Shown in pieces: positions 56,081 to 64,000 of a stretch of 64,000 nt of DNA. The position numbers and the translations under genes are program-made. The stretch's first letter is position 1. Every line of letters starts with the position of its first letter. Source of the DNA: Alcanivoracaceae bacterium (GTDB lineage: Bacteria > Pseudomonadota > Gammaproteobacteria > Pseudomonadales > Alcanivoracaceae). The stretch is taken from assembly GCA_029213045.1 (NCBI GenBank), contig JARGPN010000010.1:124001-188000 (forward strand). Reading direction: 5' to 3'. The notes beneath the pieces were generated by a model. That model ran no database searches, was not told the origin of the DNA, and was given only the letters and a program-made list of their open reading frames with translations.

Positions 56081-59000
56081 ATGTCTAATTCTTTCAATCT
56101 ATTTAGTGTACTTCGCGCGATGTGCTTCGGCATTCTCTTCGCGGCAAGCACAGTGATTGCCGTCGCTGCGCCAGACTCCAACCCATTGCCGAGTCGCACC
56201 ACAGTAGAAAAAAACCTAAACGAACTCGAAAAGCGAGATTCGCTTAGCGAAGCAGAAGCCGGTCAACGAGACGCGCTACGAAGCACCTTGCGCTCATTAG
56301 ATGAAATTTCTCGCAATAAAAAGCGTTTAAATGAACTATCCCAAGAACAGCAGCAGGCGCCACAAAGGCTAGAACAACTCAAACAAGAACAAAAAAATGA
56401 TCAGCCTTTTTCCAGCGACCCTAACCCTTTTGCCTCCGACGATATCGCTAGCGTAGTCAGAGCACTCACCGCCTCTCTCGACGCATTGCAATCTAAACAG
56501 GAGCAACTCGCACGAACATCAAGCAAGCTCATCAACTACCAAACGCTACCTGAACAAACACAAACCACGTTGCGTCAGGCATTAATGCGCGAAGATGAAG
56601 TGCGCCAAGAAATCAACCAACTAAGTAAGGAAGATAGCGAATCCGCGGACTATGAACTCCCTGCGTTGCGGGCCGAAAGAGAGGCACTAAACAGTCGCAT
56701 TGAGCTACGACAACGCGAGTTGTGGAGCAGCGACACGTTGCGACGTGTGGCCGCTGCTGAAAAGCAGGTTCTGCAAAATGATATTGACTATCTAGAGGCA
56801 AAAATTGAGCTGCTTCAAGAAACACTTAACAGTAAACGACAAACCAGAACAGAGAATCTTATTGCCTCCGCCAGCAGCGCCGTCCCGCCTTCCGTGGCTG
56901 GCGACCCAGTGCTTGAAAGCATCGCCAACAGCAATAGTCAGTTAAGCCAGCGCGTACTTAAACTAAGCCAAGACACCAATCAGCTGATCCGGGATAACAT
57001 CGAAATTCGCACCCAACTTGATCGACTGCGTCAGAATGAAACCAATTTGAATGAGCAAATCGACGTTCTTCAGGGAAGTCTTATTTTATCGCGCATTCTC
57101 TACGCCACTCAGAAAAGCCTGCCGGCCGTTAACATCAATGAGGACCTAAGCGAGTCTATTGATGATCTGCGTTTAGAACAATTTCGCATCCACCAGAAAC
57201 AATCCGAGCAAATGCCGCCTAAAGAAGAAGCCCTGCGCTTACTTCACGAAAACGCGCCGAACGCCACACCTTCTGAAGAACTTGTGTCTGCGGTGGAAAA
57301 ACAACTGGCGGTGCGCAATGAATTACGCGACCAACTCGAAGCAGAACTCAGCCGTTATTTAAACCTCGCCATTGGCATACAGGTTGGCCAAGAACAGCTG
57401 TTGGCGTTAAGCCGCAGCTTGCGTGCCACCGTGCGCGAGCAAAGCTTTTGGATGCCGAGCAATCAAGTACTCGATATTAATTGGTGGAGAAACCTGCCCT
57501 CCACACTGATTACCCAATGGCAAGATATGCAACCGCTACCAAAAAAAGATGCATGGCGGGCGCTTTTTTCAGAAGGCGTCAGCAGCGGCCTCCCTGTCTT
57601 TTTAGTAGCTTTTTTACTATGGCTACGCCGTAGTCACTGGAAAAAGCAGCTGGGTGTTATTGAAGGAGAGATAGGCCGCGTGCAGCACGATAGCCAAGCG
57701 CACACGCCGCGTGCGCTGCTGCTCGATGTATTGCTCGAACTGCCAGTGCCATTGTTTATTTGCGCTTTAGGGTTGATGTGTTTATCGGTCGAACCCGCAT
57801 GGTCAATTTGCGCATCATCGTTGTTTCGCCTCGCGCTACTTTGGTTAGTTTTCGCGTTGTGCATTCGCTTACTGCGCCCACACGGCATGGCGGAAAACCA
57901 TTTTCATTGGCCACACGAAACAAGCCGCAAGATTCGAAAATGGGTAATCGTCACAGGAATAGGCATGATCGCCCCCACGGCAATCAGTGCAATTGAGGTT
58001 CAACGCCCAGAATTGTTGCCCGATAACGTCATTGCCATGCTTTTTCTCATGGGCAGCTCTGCCATTACAGGCATTGGTCTATTTCAGGTCTTCCGAACTT
58101 ATCCGCTGAAACTTCGTCAAGGCATTTTGCGCAATGGCATGGCGGCCGTCGCGCTATTGATCCCGACTTCGTTACTTTTGATGACATGGCTTGGCTATTT
58201 TTATAGCGCGGTAAAATTATCCGGACGTCTGACTGAATCATTTTACTTATTGTTGCTGTGGGTGCTGCTTAGTCAAACCGCTGTTCGCGGACTAGCGGTC
58301 GCCGCTCGCCGGCTAAAATTCAAGCGCACGCTCGCCAAGCGCCAAGCCGCCAGAGAGGAACCCCACGATGGCAACGACATCGCAGTTGATGAACCTCCTT
58401 TGGATATGGAGCAAGTCAATCAGCAATCGCTGCGCATTACACGCATAGCATTAGCATCCATTTTCGCGGTGGTTTTCTATTTAGTATGGTCTGATTTACT
58501 CGGCACATTCAGCTATATGGATACTATTACGCTGTGGCAAACCAGTACCGGCGAGGGTGATCTCGCACAATGGGTGCCCATCAGCCTAGGCGATGTTGTC
58601 GCGGCGACAGCAATCATTTTGTTCACTGTTGCACTGTCACGAAACTTACCGGGGTTGCTGGAAGTACTTGTTCTATCGCGCCTTACCCTACGTGCCGGCA
58701 GTAGCTATGCCATTACAACGCTGCTGTCCTATGTAATCCTATCGGTTGGCTTTGTTAGCGGGCTCAGCGCGCTCGGTTTTGCTTGGTCGAAATTACAATG
58801 GTTAGTCGCCGCACTAGGTGTTGGTTTAGGCTTTGGCTTGCAGGAAATTTTCGCCAACTTTGTTTCCGGTTTAATTATTTTATTCGAACGGCCGGCGCGC
58901 ATCGGCGATGTTATTACCATTGGCGACTTATCCGGCACTGTCAGCCGCATACGGATACGCGCCACCACCATTACCGATTTTGAACGCAAAGAAATTATTG

Positions 59001-59407
59001 TTCCCAACAAAAGCTTTGTCACAGACCGCTTAATCAACTGGTCTCTCACTGACTCAATCACACGAATTACCATTACCGTCGGCTTTGCCTACGGATCGGA
59101 TCTAGATAAAGCGTACGACGTGCTCATGCAGGCCGCGCGAGAAAATACTCTGGTGCTGAAAGACCCAGAACCCGTCGCGCTATTTTTGAGTTTTGGCGCA
59201 AGCACCCTTGACCATGAATTGCGCGTGCACATAAAGGAAGTTGTCGACCGATTGCCTGCGACACACGCATTAAATCGTCGTATTGATGCGTTGTGCCGCG
59301 AACGCGGTTTGGAAATTGCCTTCAGCCAACTCGATATTCACATTCGTAGCAACGATGGCGATGAACTCAGCGTCACCCCTAGTCAGAAAGATCCCGAGCA
59401 AACATAA
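56081..59407 (+). CDS. mscK: MscK/KefA-type mechanosensitive channel
   Basis: I start at ATG 56081, with AAGGA 5 bases before, giving 1108 residues. A signal peptide (cut near AVAA-PDSN) is followed by a long periplasmic coiled coil (about 40-430) of the MscS-porin type, a block of about eight helices (about 490-800) and the pore domain: ITTLLSYVILSVGFVSGLSALG, VGLGFGLQEIFANFVSGLII, FERPARIGDVITIGDLSGTV and VPNKSFVTDRLINWS. The C-terminus is the MscS cytoplasmic alpha/beta domain. It releases solutes upon hypo-osmotic shock, K+-dependent in E. coli MscK (1120 residues). Confidence 0.92.
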   Translation: MSNSFNLFSVLRAMCFGILFAASTVIAVAAPDSNPLPSRTTVEKNLNELEKRDSLSEAEAGQRDALRSTLRSLDEISRNKKRLNELSQEQQQAPQRLEQLKQEQKNDQPFSSDPNPFASDDIASVVRALTASLDALQSKQEQLARTSSKLINYQTLPEQTQTTLRQALMREDEVRQEINQLSKEDSESADYELPALRAEREALNSRIELRQRELWSSDTLRRVAAAEKQVLQNDIDYLEAKIELLQETLNSKRQTRTENLIASASSAVPPSVAGDPVLESIANSNSQLSQRVLKLSQDTNQLIRDNIEIRTQLDRLRQNETNLNEQIDVLQGSLILSRILYATQKSLPAVNINEDLSESIDDLRLEQFRIHQKQSEQMPPKEEALRLLHENAPNATPSEELVSAVEKQLAVRNELRDQLEAELSRYLNLAIGIQVGQEQLLALSRSLRATVREQSFWMPSNQVLDINWWRNLPSTLITQWQDMQPLPKKDAWRALFSEGVSSGLPVFLVAFLLWLRRSHWKKQLGVIEGEIGRVQHDSQAHTPRALLLDVLLELPVPLFICALGLMCLSVEPAWSICASSLFRLALLWLVFALCIRLLRPHGMAENHFHWPHETSRKIRKWVIVTGIGMIAPTAISAIEVQRPELLPDNVIAMLFLMGSSAITGIGLFQVFRTYPLKLRQGILRNGMAAVALLIPTSLLLMTWLGYFYSAVKLSGRLTESFYLLLLWVLLSQTAVRGLAVAARRLKFKRTLAKRQAAREEPHDGNDIAVDEPPLDMEQVNQQSLRITRIALASIFAVVFYLVWSDLLGTFSYMDTITLWQTSTGEGDLAQWVPISLGDVVAATAIILFTVALSRNLPGLLEVLVLSRLTLRAGSSYAITTLLSYVILSVGFVSGLSALGFAWSKLQWLVAALGVGLGFGLQEIFANFVSGLIILFERPARIGDVITIGDLSGTVSRIRIRATTITDFERKEIIVPNKSFVTDRLINWSLTDSITRITITVGFAYGSDLDKAYDVLMQAARENTLVLKDPEPVALFLSFGASTLDHELRVHIKEVVDRLPATHALNRRIDALCRERGLEIAFSQLDIHIRSNDGDELSVTPSQKDPEQT

Positions 59408-59577
59408 CAGCAGCAAACAGCTCGTCCCATGCGCGCTCTATGGCGCCGCAGCGGACGAGCCGTCAACGCCAATACCCCACGTGCGACGCATTCCCGCGTA
59501 CCTTATGACACAGAGCTGCCCAAGCCACCGGCCAACCTGCTAAGATGCCGTCGCCTAATTAGCCACAAAGATGCCCA

Positions 59578-61461
59578 ATGCCCTTACTAACCCTGCGCAA
59601 CATACAACTTAGCTACGGCGCCGCACCGTTATTGCACGGCGTAGAATTGTCTATCGACAAAGGCGAGCGTCTTTGTCTCGTTGGCCGTAATGGCGCGGGC
59701 AAGTCGACCTTGATGAAAGTCATTGCCGGCGAGGTGACTGCCGACGACGGTCAGATCGAAAAACCGCAAGGGTTAACGATTGCACGATTGGTTCAGGAAG
59801 TGCCCGCCGACACGGACGGTTCGGTCTATGACGTTGTCGCCCAAGGCTTAGGCGACATTGGGGCGTTACTCGCGGAGTACACCCATCTCGGACACGCGCT
59901 CGGCGATGGCGACGACAAAGTATTAGACCGCTTTACCTATTTACAGGGCGAAATTGACGGTCGCAATGGCTGGGAATTGGCACAACGTGTCGAAACCATT
60001 TTATCGCGCCTGCAACTCGATGGTGATCAGCAGTTCTCTGGATTGTCCGGCGGCATGAAACGGCGCGTATTGTTAGCGCAATCGCTGGTGCAAGCGCCAG
60101 ATATTTTATTACTCGACGAACCTACCAACCACTTGGATATTGAAGCCATTGATTGGCTAGAAGAATTTTTTAAAAGCTGGTCTGGCACGCTTATTTTTAT
60201 CACCCACGACCGAGCGTTTGTACGGGCGCTGGCGACGCGCATTATCGAACTCGACAGAGGCAAGCTCACCAGCTGGCCCGGCAACTATGAAAAGTACCTG
60301 ACCGGCAAGCAACAGCAGCTCGACGCTGAAGAAAAAGCCAATGCCGAGTTTGATAAAAAATTATCCCAAGAAGAAGTGTGGATTCGCCAAGGCATTAAGG
60401 CGCGCCGCACCCGTAACGAAGGCCGGGTACGTGCACTGAAAGCGCTGCGCAATGAACGCGCCGGACGACGTGAACGCCAAGGCAAAGTCGCACTCAACAT
60501 TCAAGCCGGAGATCAATCCGGAAAGCTTGTATTAGAAGCGAAGCACGTGAGCTACGGGCACGACGATCTCGCTATCGTGAACGATTTTTCTACCGCCATT
60601 TTACGCGGCGACCGCATTGGTATTGTCGGCCCCAATGGCTGCGGCAAGTCGACCTTACTAAAGCTCCTGTTAGGCAAGCTCGCGCCACAAAGCGGCGAAA
60701 TCAAACAAGGCACACAACTCGAAGTTGCCTATTTTGATCAGCTGCGCAATACGCTGGACGAAAAGAAAACGGTGATTGAAAACGTCGTCGAAGGCAGTGA
60801 TTTTATTGACATCAACGGCAAGCAAAAACATGTTGTCGGCTACCTACAAGACTTTTTGTTTGAACCAGCGCGCATTCGCCAGCCGGTAAAATCACTTTCC
60901 GGTGGTGAACGCAACCGCTTGCTTCTCGCCAAACTGTTTACTCGCTCGTTTAACCTACTGGTATTGGATGAGCCAACCAACGACCTCGATGCAGAAACAT
61001 TAGAGTTGCTCGAAGAACAACTGGTCCAATACCAAGGCACCTTGCTGTTGGTCAGTCACGACCGAGAATTTCTCGACAATGTGGTGACCTCCACCTTGGT
61101 GTTCGAGAACGGCGAGCTAAACGAATATGTCGGTGGCTATCAAGACTGGCTGCGCCAGCGCCCTAGCGCGGCCTCCTCGGCGCCCTCCGCCAGCGCGAAA
61201 GCGCCGAAAGAAGAGAAAGCCAAGCCACCGGCTGCTGCTAAAAAGAAGCTGTCCTATAAGGATCAGCAGGAGCTGGACAAGCTGCCCAGCCAGATAGAAG
61301 CACTTGAGCAAGAAATTGAACAGTGTCACACAGCGCTCAATGATCCGGATCTGTACCAAAAAGATCCGGACGCCTTTCAGCGCTATACCGAGCAAAGTCA
61401 AAAAGCAGAAAGCGCATTAGAAGTGGCCTTTAATCGCTGGCAGGAACTGGATAGCCAGTAA
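59578..61461 (+). CDS. uup: ABC-F ATPase Uup
   Basis: This 627-residue protein has two ATP cassettes: Walker A GRNGAGKSTLMK and GPNGCGKSTLLK, signatures LSGGMKRRVLLAQ and LSGGERNRLLLAKL, and Walker B ILLLDEPTNHLD and LLVLDEPTNDLD. The linker (about 240-300) is basic (GIKARRTRNEGRVRALK), and a C-terminal Ala/Lys linker leads to a coiled coil (about 550-625) as in E. coli Uup (635 residues), which binds DNA. Uup is known to limit transposon excision and to act on ribosomes or branched DNA. Confidence 0.95.
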   Translation: MPLLTLRNIQLSYGAAPLLHGVELSIDKGERLCLVGRNGAGKSTLMKVIAGEVTADDGQIEKPQGLTIARLVQEVPADTDGSVYDVVAQGLGDIGALLAEYTHLGHALGDGDDKVLDRFTYLQGEIDGRNGWELAQRVETILSRLQLDGDQQFSGLSGGMKRRVLLAQSLVQAPDILLLDEPTNHLDIEAIDWLEEFFKSWSGTLIFITHDRAFVRALATRIIELDRGKLTSWPGNYEKYLTGKQQQLDAEEKANAEFDKKLSQEEVWIRQGIKARRTRNEGRVRALKALRNERAGRRERQGKVALNIQAGDQSGKLVLEAKHVSYGHDDLAIVNDFSTAILRGDRIGIVGPNGCGKSTLLKLLLGKLAPQSGEIKQGTQLEVAYFDQLRNTLDEKKTVIENVVEGSDFIDINGKQKHVVGYLQDFLFEPARIRQPVKSLSGGERNRLLLAKLFTRSFNLLVLDEPTNDLDAETLELLEEQLVQYQGTLLLVSHDREFLDNVVTSTLVFENGELNEYVGGYQDWLRQRPSAASSAPSASAKAPKEEKAKPPAAAKKKLSYKDQQELDKLPSQIEALEQEIEQCHTALNDPDLYQKDPDAFQRYTEQSQKAESALEVAFNRWQELDSQ

Positions 61462-61544
61462 GCGTGCGTCTAATTTTGCCGTGCAAGGAACCACGCGGGC
61501 GGGAAAGCGTCCAAGTTGGCTGATGTGAAAACCGGACGTGTTTT

Positions 61545-62810
61545 ATGACAAAAAGACTGCGCATTTTTTTTATTATTGGCCTTAGTGTTGTTAGCACGTT
61601 TCTCTATGCCACAGAGATTGAAGACGAAGAGGAATCCGCCACTGCGGCCAAGCGTTCATCCATAGTCGGCACTGCCTCCGGCGGAGCTGTCGATGAGAAC
61701 ACCAACAATGAACAAGCCGAGGCTAACCAACAGCCGCTAATGCTACTTAATAGCAGCGTTGAACCCGGCTCTTTCAACACACTGCACTGGAGCTCTGAAC
61801 AATCCTTTGCCAGTATCGCCACACCTGTTCCCGTACTGATTGCGCATGGAGCCCAACCTGGTCCCGTTTTATGTATGACAGCGGCGGTGCACGGCGATGA
61901 ATTAAACGGCATCGAAATGGTTCGTCGTTTAATGTACGACCTCGAACCGACCACATTACGCGGCACCGTCATCGGCGTGCCGATTGTAAATATTGACGGC
62001 TTCCGCCGCGGCGAACGTTACCTATCTGACCGTCGTGATTTAAATCGCCATTTTCCCGGCAGTGCTGACGGCAGTGCTGCAGCACGCATTGCCTACAATT
62101 TCTTTACTAACGTTGTCACGCATTGTGATTATCTCGTCGACTTGCATACCGGCTCTATGGCACGCAGCAACTTACCGCAGATTCGCGGCAACTTAAAAAA
62201 GCCAGAGATCGTAGAACTCGCCAAGCACCTTGGTGGTATTACGGTTTTGCATGACACCGGAGCCGCAGGCACTTTGCGCCGCGCCGCATCAGACGGCGGC
62301 ATCCCGTCACTCACCATGGAAGCCGGCGGACCTCACGTGTTGGAAGAGAGCGCTGTGGATTATGGGGTTAAAGCATTGGAAACCTTGCTGGAAAATCTAG
62401 GCATGCGAAAGAGCAGCCGTTTCTGGAACGCCCCACAACCTGTCTTTTATGAATCTGAATGGATACGTGCCGGTCAGGGCGGGATTTTACTGTCGCAGGT
62501 CAAGCTCGGCGATAAAGTAAAAGAAGGTCAGGTACTGGGTACCGTTGTCGACCCCGTGAGCAATACCGGCAGTGCTATTTTAGCGCCGTTTAACGGACGC
62601 ATTTTGGGTATTGCATTGAATCAAGTCGTGATGACCGGATATGCGGCCTATCACGTCGGCGTTGAAAAAGCGGCGGAAAAAGTAGAGCAAGAAGCGGAAC
62701 ATTCAAGTGATGTGTCCACCCAACAATCGCCGGCTGAGGGAAGCGACTCAACAACCGGCACAGCGGCAACACCGATGTCTGATTCCAACGCCAGCGACGA
62801 CGCAAATTAG
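61545..62810 (+). CDS. Secreted succinylglutamate desuccinylase/aspartoacylase-like enzyme
   Basis: This 421-residue protein has a signal or anchor at the N-terminus (IFFIIGLSVVSTFLYATE), an acidic linker and the M14/AstE fold: MTAAVHGDELNGIEMVRRL (zinc His and Glu), YLSDRRDLNRHFPGS, DYLVDLHTGS (His) and LTMEAGGPHVLEE (catalytic Glu). A barrel-sandwich domain (about 310-390, GGILLSQVKLGDKVKEGQVL) follows, and a Ser/Thr-rich tail ends it. It should hydrolyse an amide such as an N-acyl amino acid or peptide in the periplasm; substrate unknown. It is 83 bases after uup. Confidence 0.85.
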   Translation: MTKRLRIFFIIGLSVVSTFLYATEIEDEEESATAAKRSSIVGTASGGAVDENTNNEQAEANQQPLMLLNSSVEPGSFNTLHWSSEQSFASIATPVPVLIAHGAQPGPVLCMTAAVHGDELNGIEMVRRLMYDLEPTTLRGTVIGVPIVNIDGFRRGERYLSDRRDLNRHFPGSADGSAAARIAYNFFTNVVTHCDYLVDLHTGSMARSNLPQIRGNLKKPEIVELAKHLGGITVLHDTGAAGTLRRAASDGGIPSLTMEAGGPHVLEESAVDYGVKALETLLENLGMRKSSRFWNAPQPVFYESEWIRAGQGGILLSQVKLGDKVKEGQVLGTVVDPVSNTGSAILAPFNGRILGIALNQVVMTGYAAYHVGVEKAAEKVEQEAEHSSDVSTQQSPAEGSDSTTGTAATPMSDSNASDDAN

Positions 62811-63278
62811 ACAGACCTCATCTGAATACGTGCCCGAAATATAAATTGAGCGAAGTCTGCTTGCCTTCTGCCATCCCCACTGCTAAATAGCCCGCCCTAA
62901 TGGCGTGCGCGCCGATAAGAATGCTTACCGCTAACAGCGAACTCACCTAACGCCGCCGTAGCGCCCCTTTCCCCATGTGCATAGTGCGATTTCCTTCCCG
63001 TGCGCATTTCTTTGGCGAAGTCATAGATTTAACCACGCCCCCCAGCAACGCATTAAAACCCAACGCACACACTGGCTCGTTTGCCGCAACACTTGCTGCC
63101 AGCCTGCACAGCCAAACGGAAGCCTTCGCAGGCGATGTTTGAACCATCCTCCACAAACGCAGATAATGCTGCGCTGGCGAGCTTATGCTCGCTCCGGGGA
63201 AAGTGATAGACAGCGATCGGTCGGTGGCGAAATAAGCCGTCCGTGCTGTTCATTCCCATAATAAAAATGGAGTCGCCA
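62811..63278. other. 468-base intergenic region
   Basis: I find small open frames on both strands (for example 62947-63156 minus and 62977-63261 plus) with no family motif, and one short GC-rich stem at 63177-63192. I do not call a gene. The start signal of the acyltransferase (GGAG 6 bases before ATG) is at its end. Confidence 0.5.
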
Positions 63279-64000
63279 ATGAGCGCCGAGATTCCTGAAC
63301 GCTTTCCGTTCAGCCTCACCGATGAGCTCTTCTTCCATATTGACCGGCCGGAAACGCCGTTCAGTATTCAGATGGAAGTGCGCCTCAACACAAGCCTTGA
63401 ACTGGATCGACTACGCGAAGCGTTGGCAACAGCGATGAGCCAACACCCGATGATGCGTGCTGCATTGGCACCATGGTCGGCAAAAGAGCAGCACTACTTC
63501 TGGGCAATGCCAGAAGAAATGCCTGCCGTTCCCTTAGATGTGATGGCCATCCGCGACGATCAAGAATTGATGCGCGCGCGGATGCGCCTGCAAAGCACCT
63601 CCGTCGGATTAGAGAAAGCGCCACCATTTCATTGCTTGCTGGCGCGGCACGACGATGGCGACTATCTAATGATTAATACCAGTCACATTGCCACCGACGC
63701 CACTGGCGCTTACCGTTTCCTTAGCTCGGTCTTGCGTGCTTACGCACGACTACCCGATCCGCAGCCTGACGATTTAGATTTTATGGAGTGCCGCGATCTC
63801 GTCGGTCAGTTTGGCTCCCGCGGCCTGACTGAACGCTTTAATCGCGTTCGCCGCTTGGCAGCAATACTCGGCAGCAGCCTAACTCCGCCAGCACGCATCG
63901 CCAGCGACGGGGCAGATAAAAGCGACGGCGTATCAATTTTGCCGTTACTGCTCAGCAAGCAACAAACTAGCGACCTGCAAAAACTGCGTTTAAACGGCAG
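63279..64000 (+). CDS. Condensation-domain-type acyltransferase (partial, C-terminus outside window)
   Basis: The start is ATG 63279 (MSAEIPERFPFSLTDELFF), with GGAG 6 bases before; an in-frame ATG at 63267 is the alternative. The 240 visible residues show an N-terminal half of a C-domain/BAHD-like fold: IQMEVRLNTSLELDRLREALA, MMRAALAP and NTSHIATDATGAYRFL, where H-I-A-T-D fits the catalytic HxxxD motif of condensation and alcohol acetyltransferase (PapA-like) enzymes. It may transfer an acyl chain to a hydroxyl or amine. The rest lies past the window end. Confidence 0.75.
   Translation, partial: MSAEIPERFPFSLTDELFFHIDRPETPFSIQMEVRLNTSLELDRLREALATAMSQHPMMRAALAPWSAKEQHYFWAMPEEMPAVPLDVMAIRDDQELMRARMRLQSTSVGLEKAPPFHCLLARHDDGDYLMINTSHIATDATGAYRFLSSVLRAYARLPDPQPDDLDFMECRDLVGQFGSRGLTERFNRVRRLAAILGSSLTPPARIASDGADKSDGVSILPLLLSKQQTSDLQKLRLNG

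Noticed and set aside
62947-63261. Small frames on both strands before the last gene
   Set aside because: They overlap each other on both strands, match no family that I know and lack clear start signals; a decayed gene cannot be excluded.

Overview
The window looks like the chromosome of a free-living, probably aquatic gammaproteobacterium of the broad Pseudomonas/Cellvibrio/Spongiibacter type. The reasons are an OlsB-like acyltransferase, a FadH of the E. coli type, a DesT-like regulator divergent from a ferredoxin-reductase/desaturase operon, a PA2779/PA2778 gene pair, a Fiu/PiuC iron-uptake block and GGGAGCTTGCCTGCAAGC palindromic repeats. The genus cannot be fixed from the sequence. Base composition is even, and I see no integrase, transposase, rRNA, tRNA or CRISPR array. 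The window opens inside an acyltransferase gene and closes inside a condensation-type acyltransferase gene.

Layout. 0-12.4 kb: acyltransferase, double CDGSH protein, cNMP-binding protein with an AI-2E-type permease, a small outer-membrane barrel with TSP3 repeats, a degenerate ceruloplasmin-like protein, a pair of acyl-CoA dehydrogenases, two lipoproteins (one a MliC-type lysozyme inhibitor), a LysR regulator and an RND/MMPL exporter. 12.4-21.4 kb: a CHASE8 hybrid kinase with a YfiR-like partner, an ArsR/old-yellow-enzyme divergon, a 165-bp tandem array of palindromes, and fadH divergent from its probable TetR regulator across a striking inverted repeat. 21.5-30.2 kb: thiolase and high-molecular-weight FabG (divergent), a 7TMR-DISM hybrid kinase, an AraC regulator and a MaoC hydratase. 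This resembles the mycobacterial fadA2/fabG4/htdX set.

30.2-35.2 kb: two homologous membrane desaturases, a small unknown protein and their ferredoxin reductase form one operon, read away from a DesT/FabR-like repressor. 35.2-42.6 kb: a selenium block with mnmH (tRNA 2-selenouridine synthase), a three-gene ABC importer of the type proposed for selenium oxyanions, a PhzF-family protein and an NDH-SelD fusion. No selA or selB lies in the window, so the block reads as selenium uptake and activation for selenouridine in tRNA.

42.8-51.7 kb: an LTA-synthase-like phosphotransferase, the PA2779/PA2778 pair with a terminator-like hairpin inside the signal-peptide codons of the second gene, then tonB-exbD-exbB, piuC and a catecholate receptor with two candidate Fur boxes. 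51.8-64 kb: a secreted zinc phospholipase/P1-nuclease-like protein followed by a membrane-anchored PpiC-type foldase and an overlapping anchored protein; a LasT-type RNA methyltransferase that seems to start at CTG; an MscK-like channel; Uup; an AstE/aspartoacylase-like secreted enzyme; and the partial acyltransferase. Lipid metabolism (desaturation, beta-oxidation, acyl transfer) is the dominant theme.
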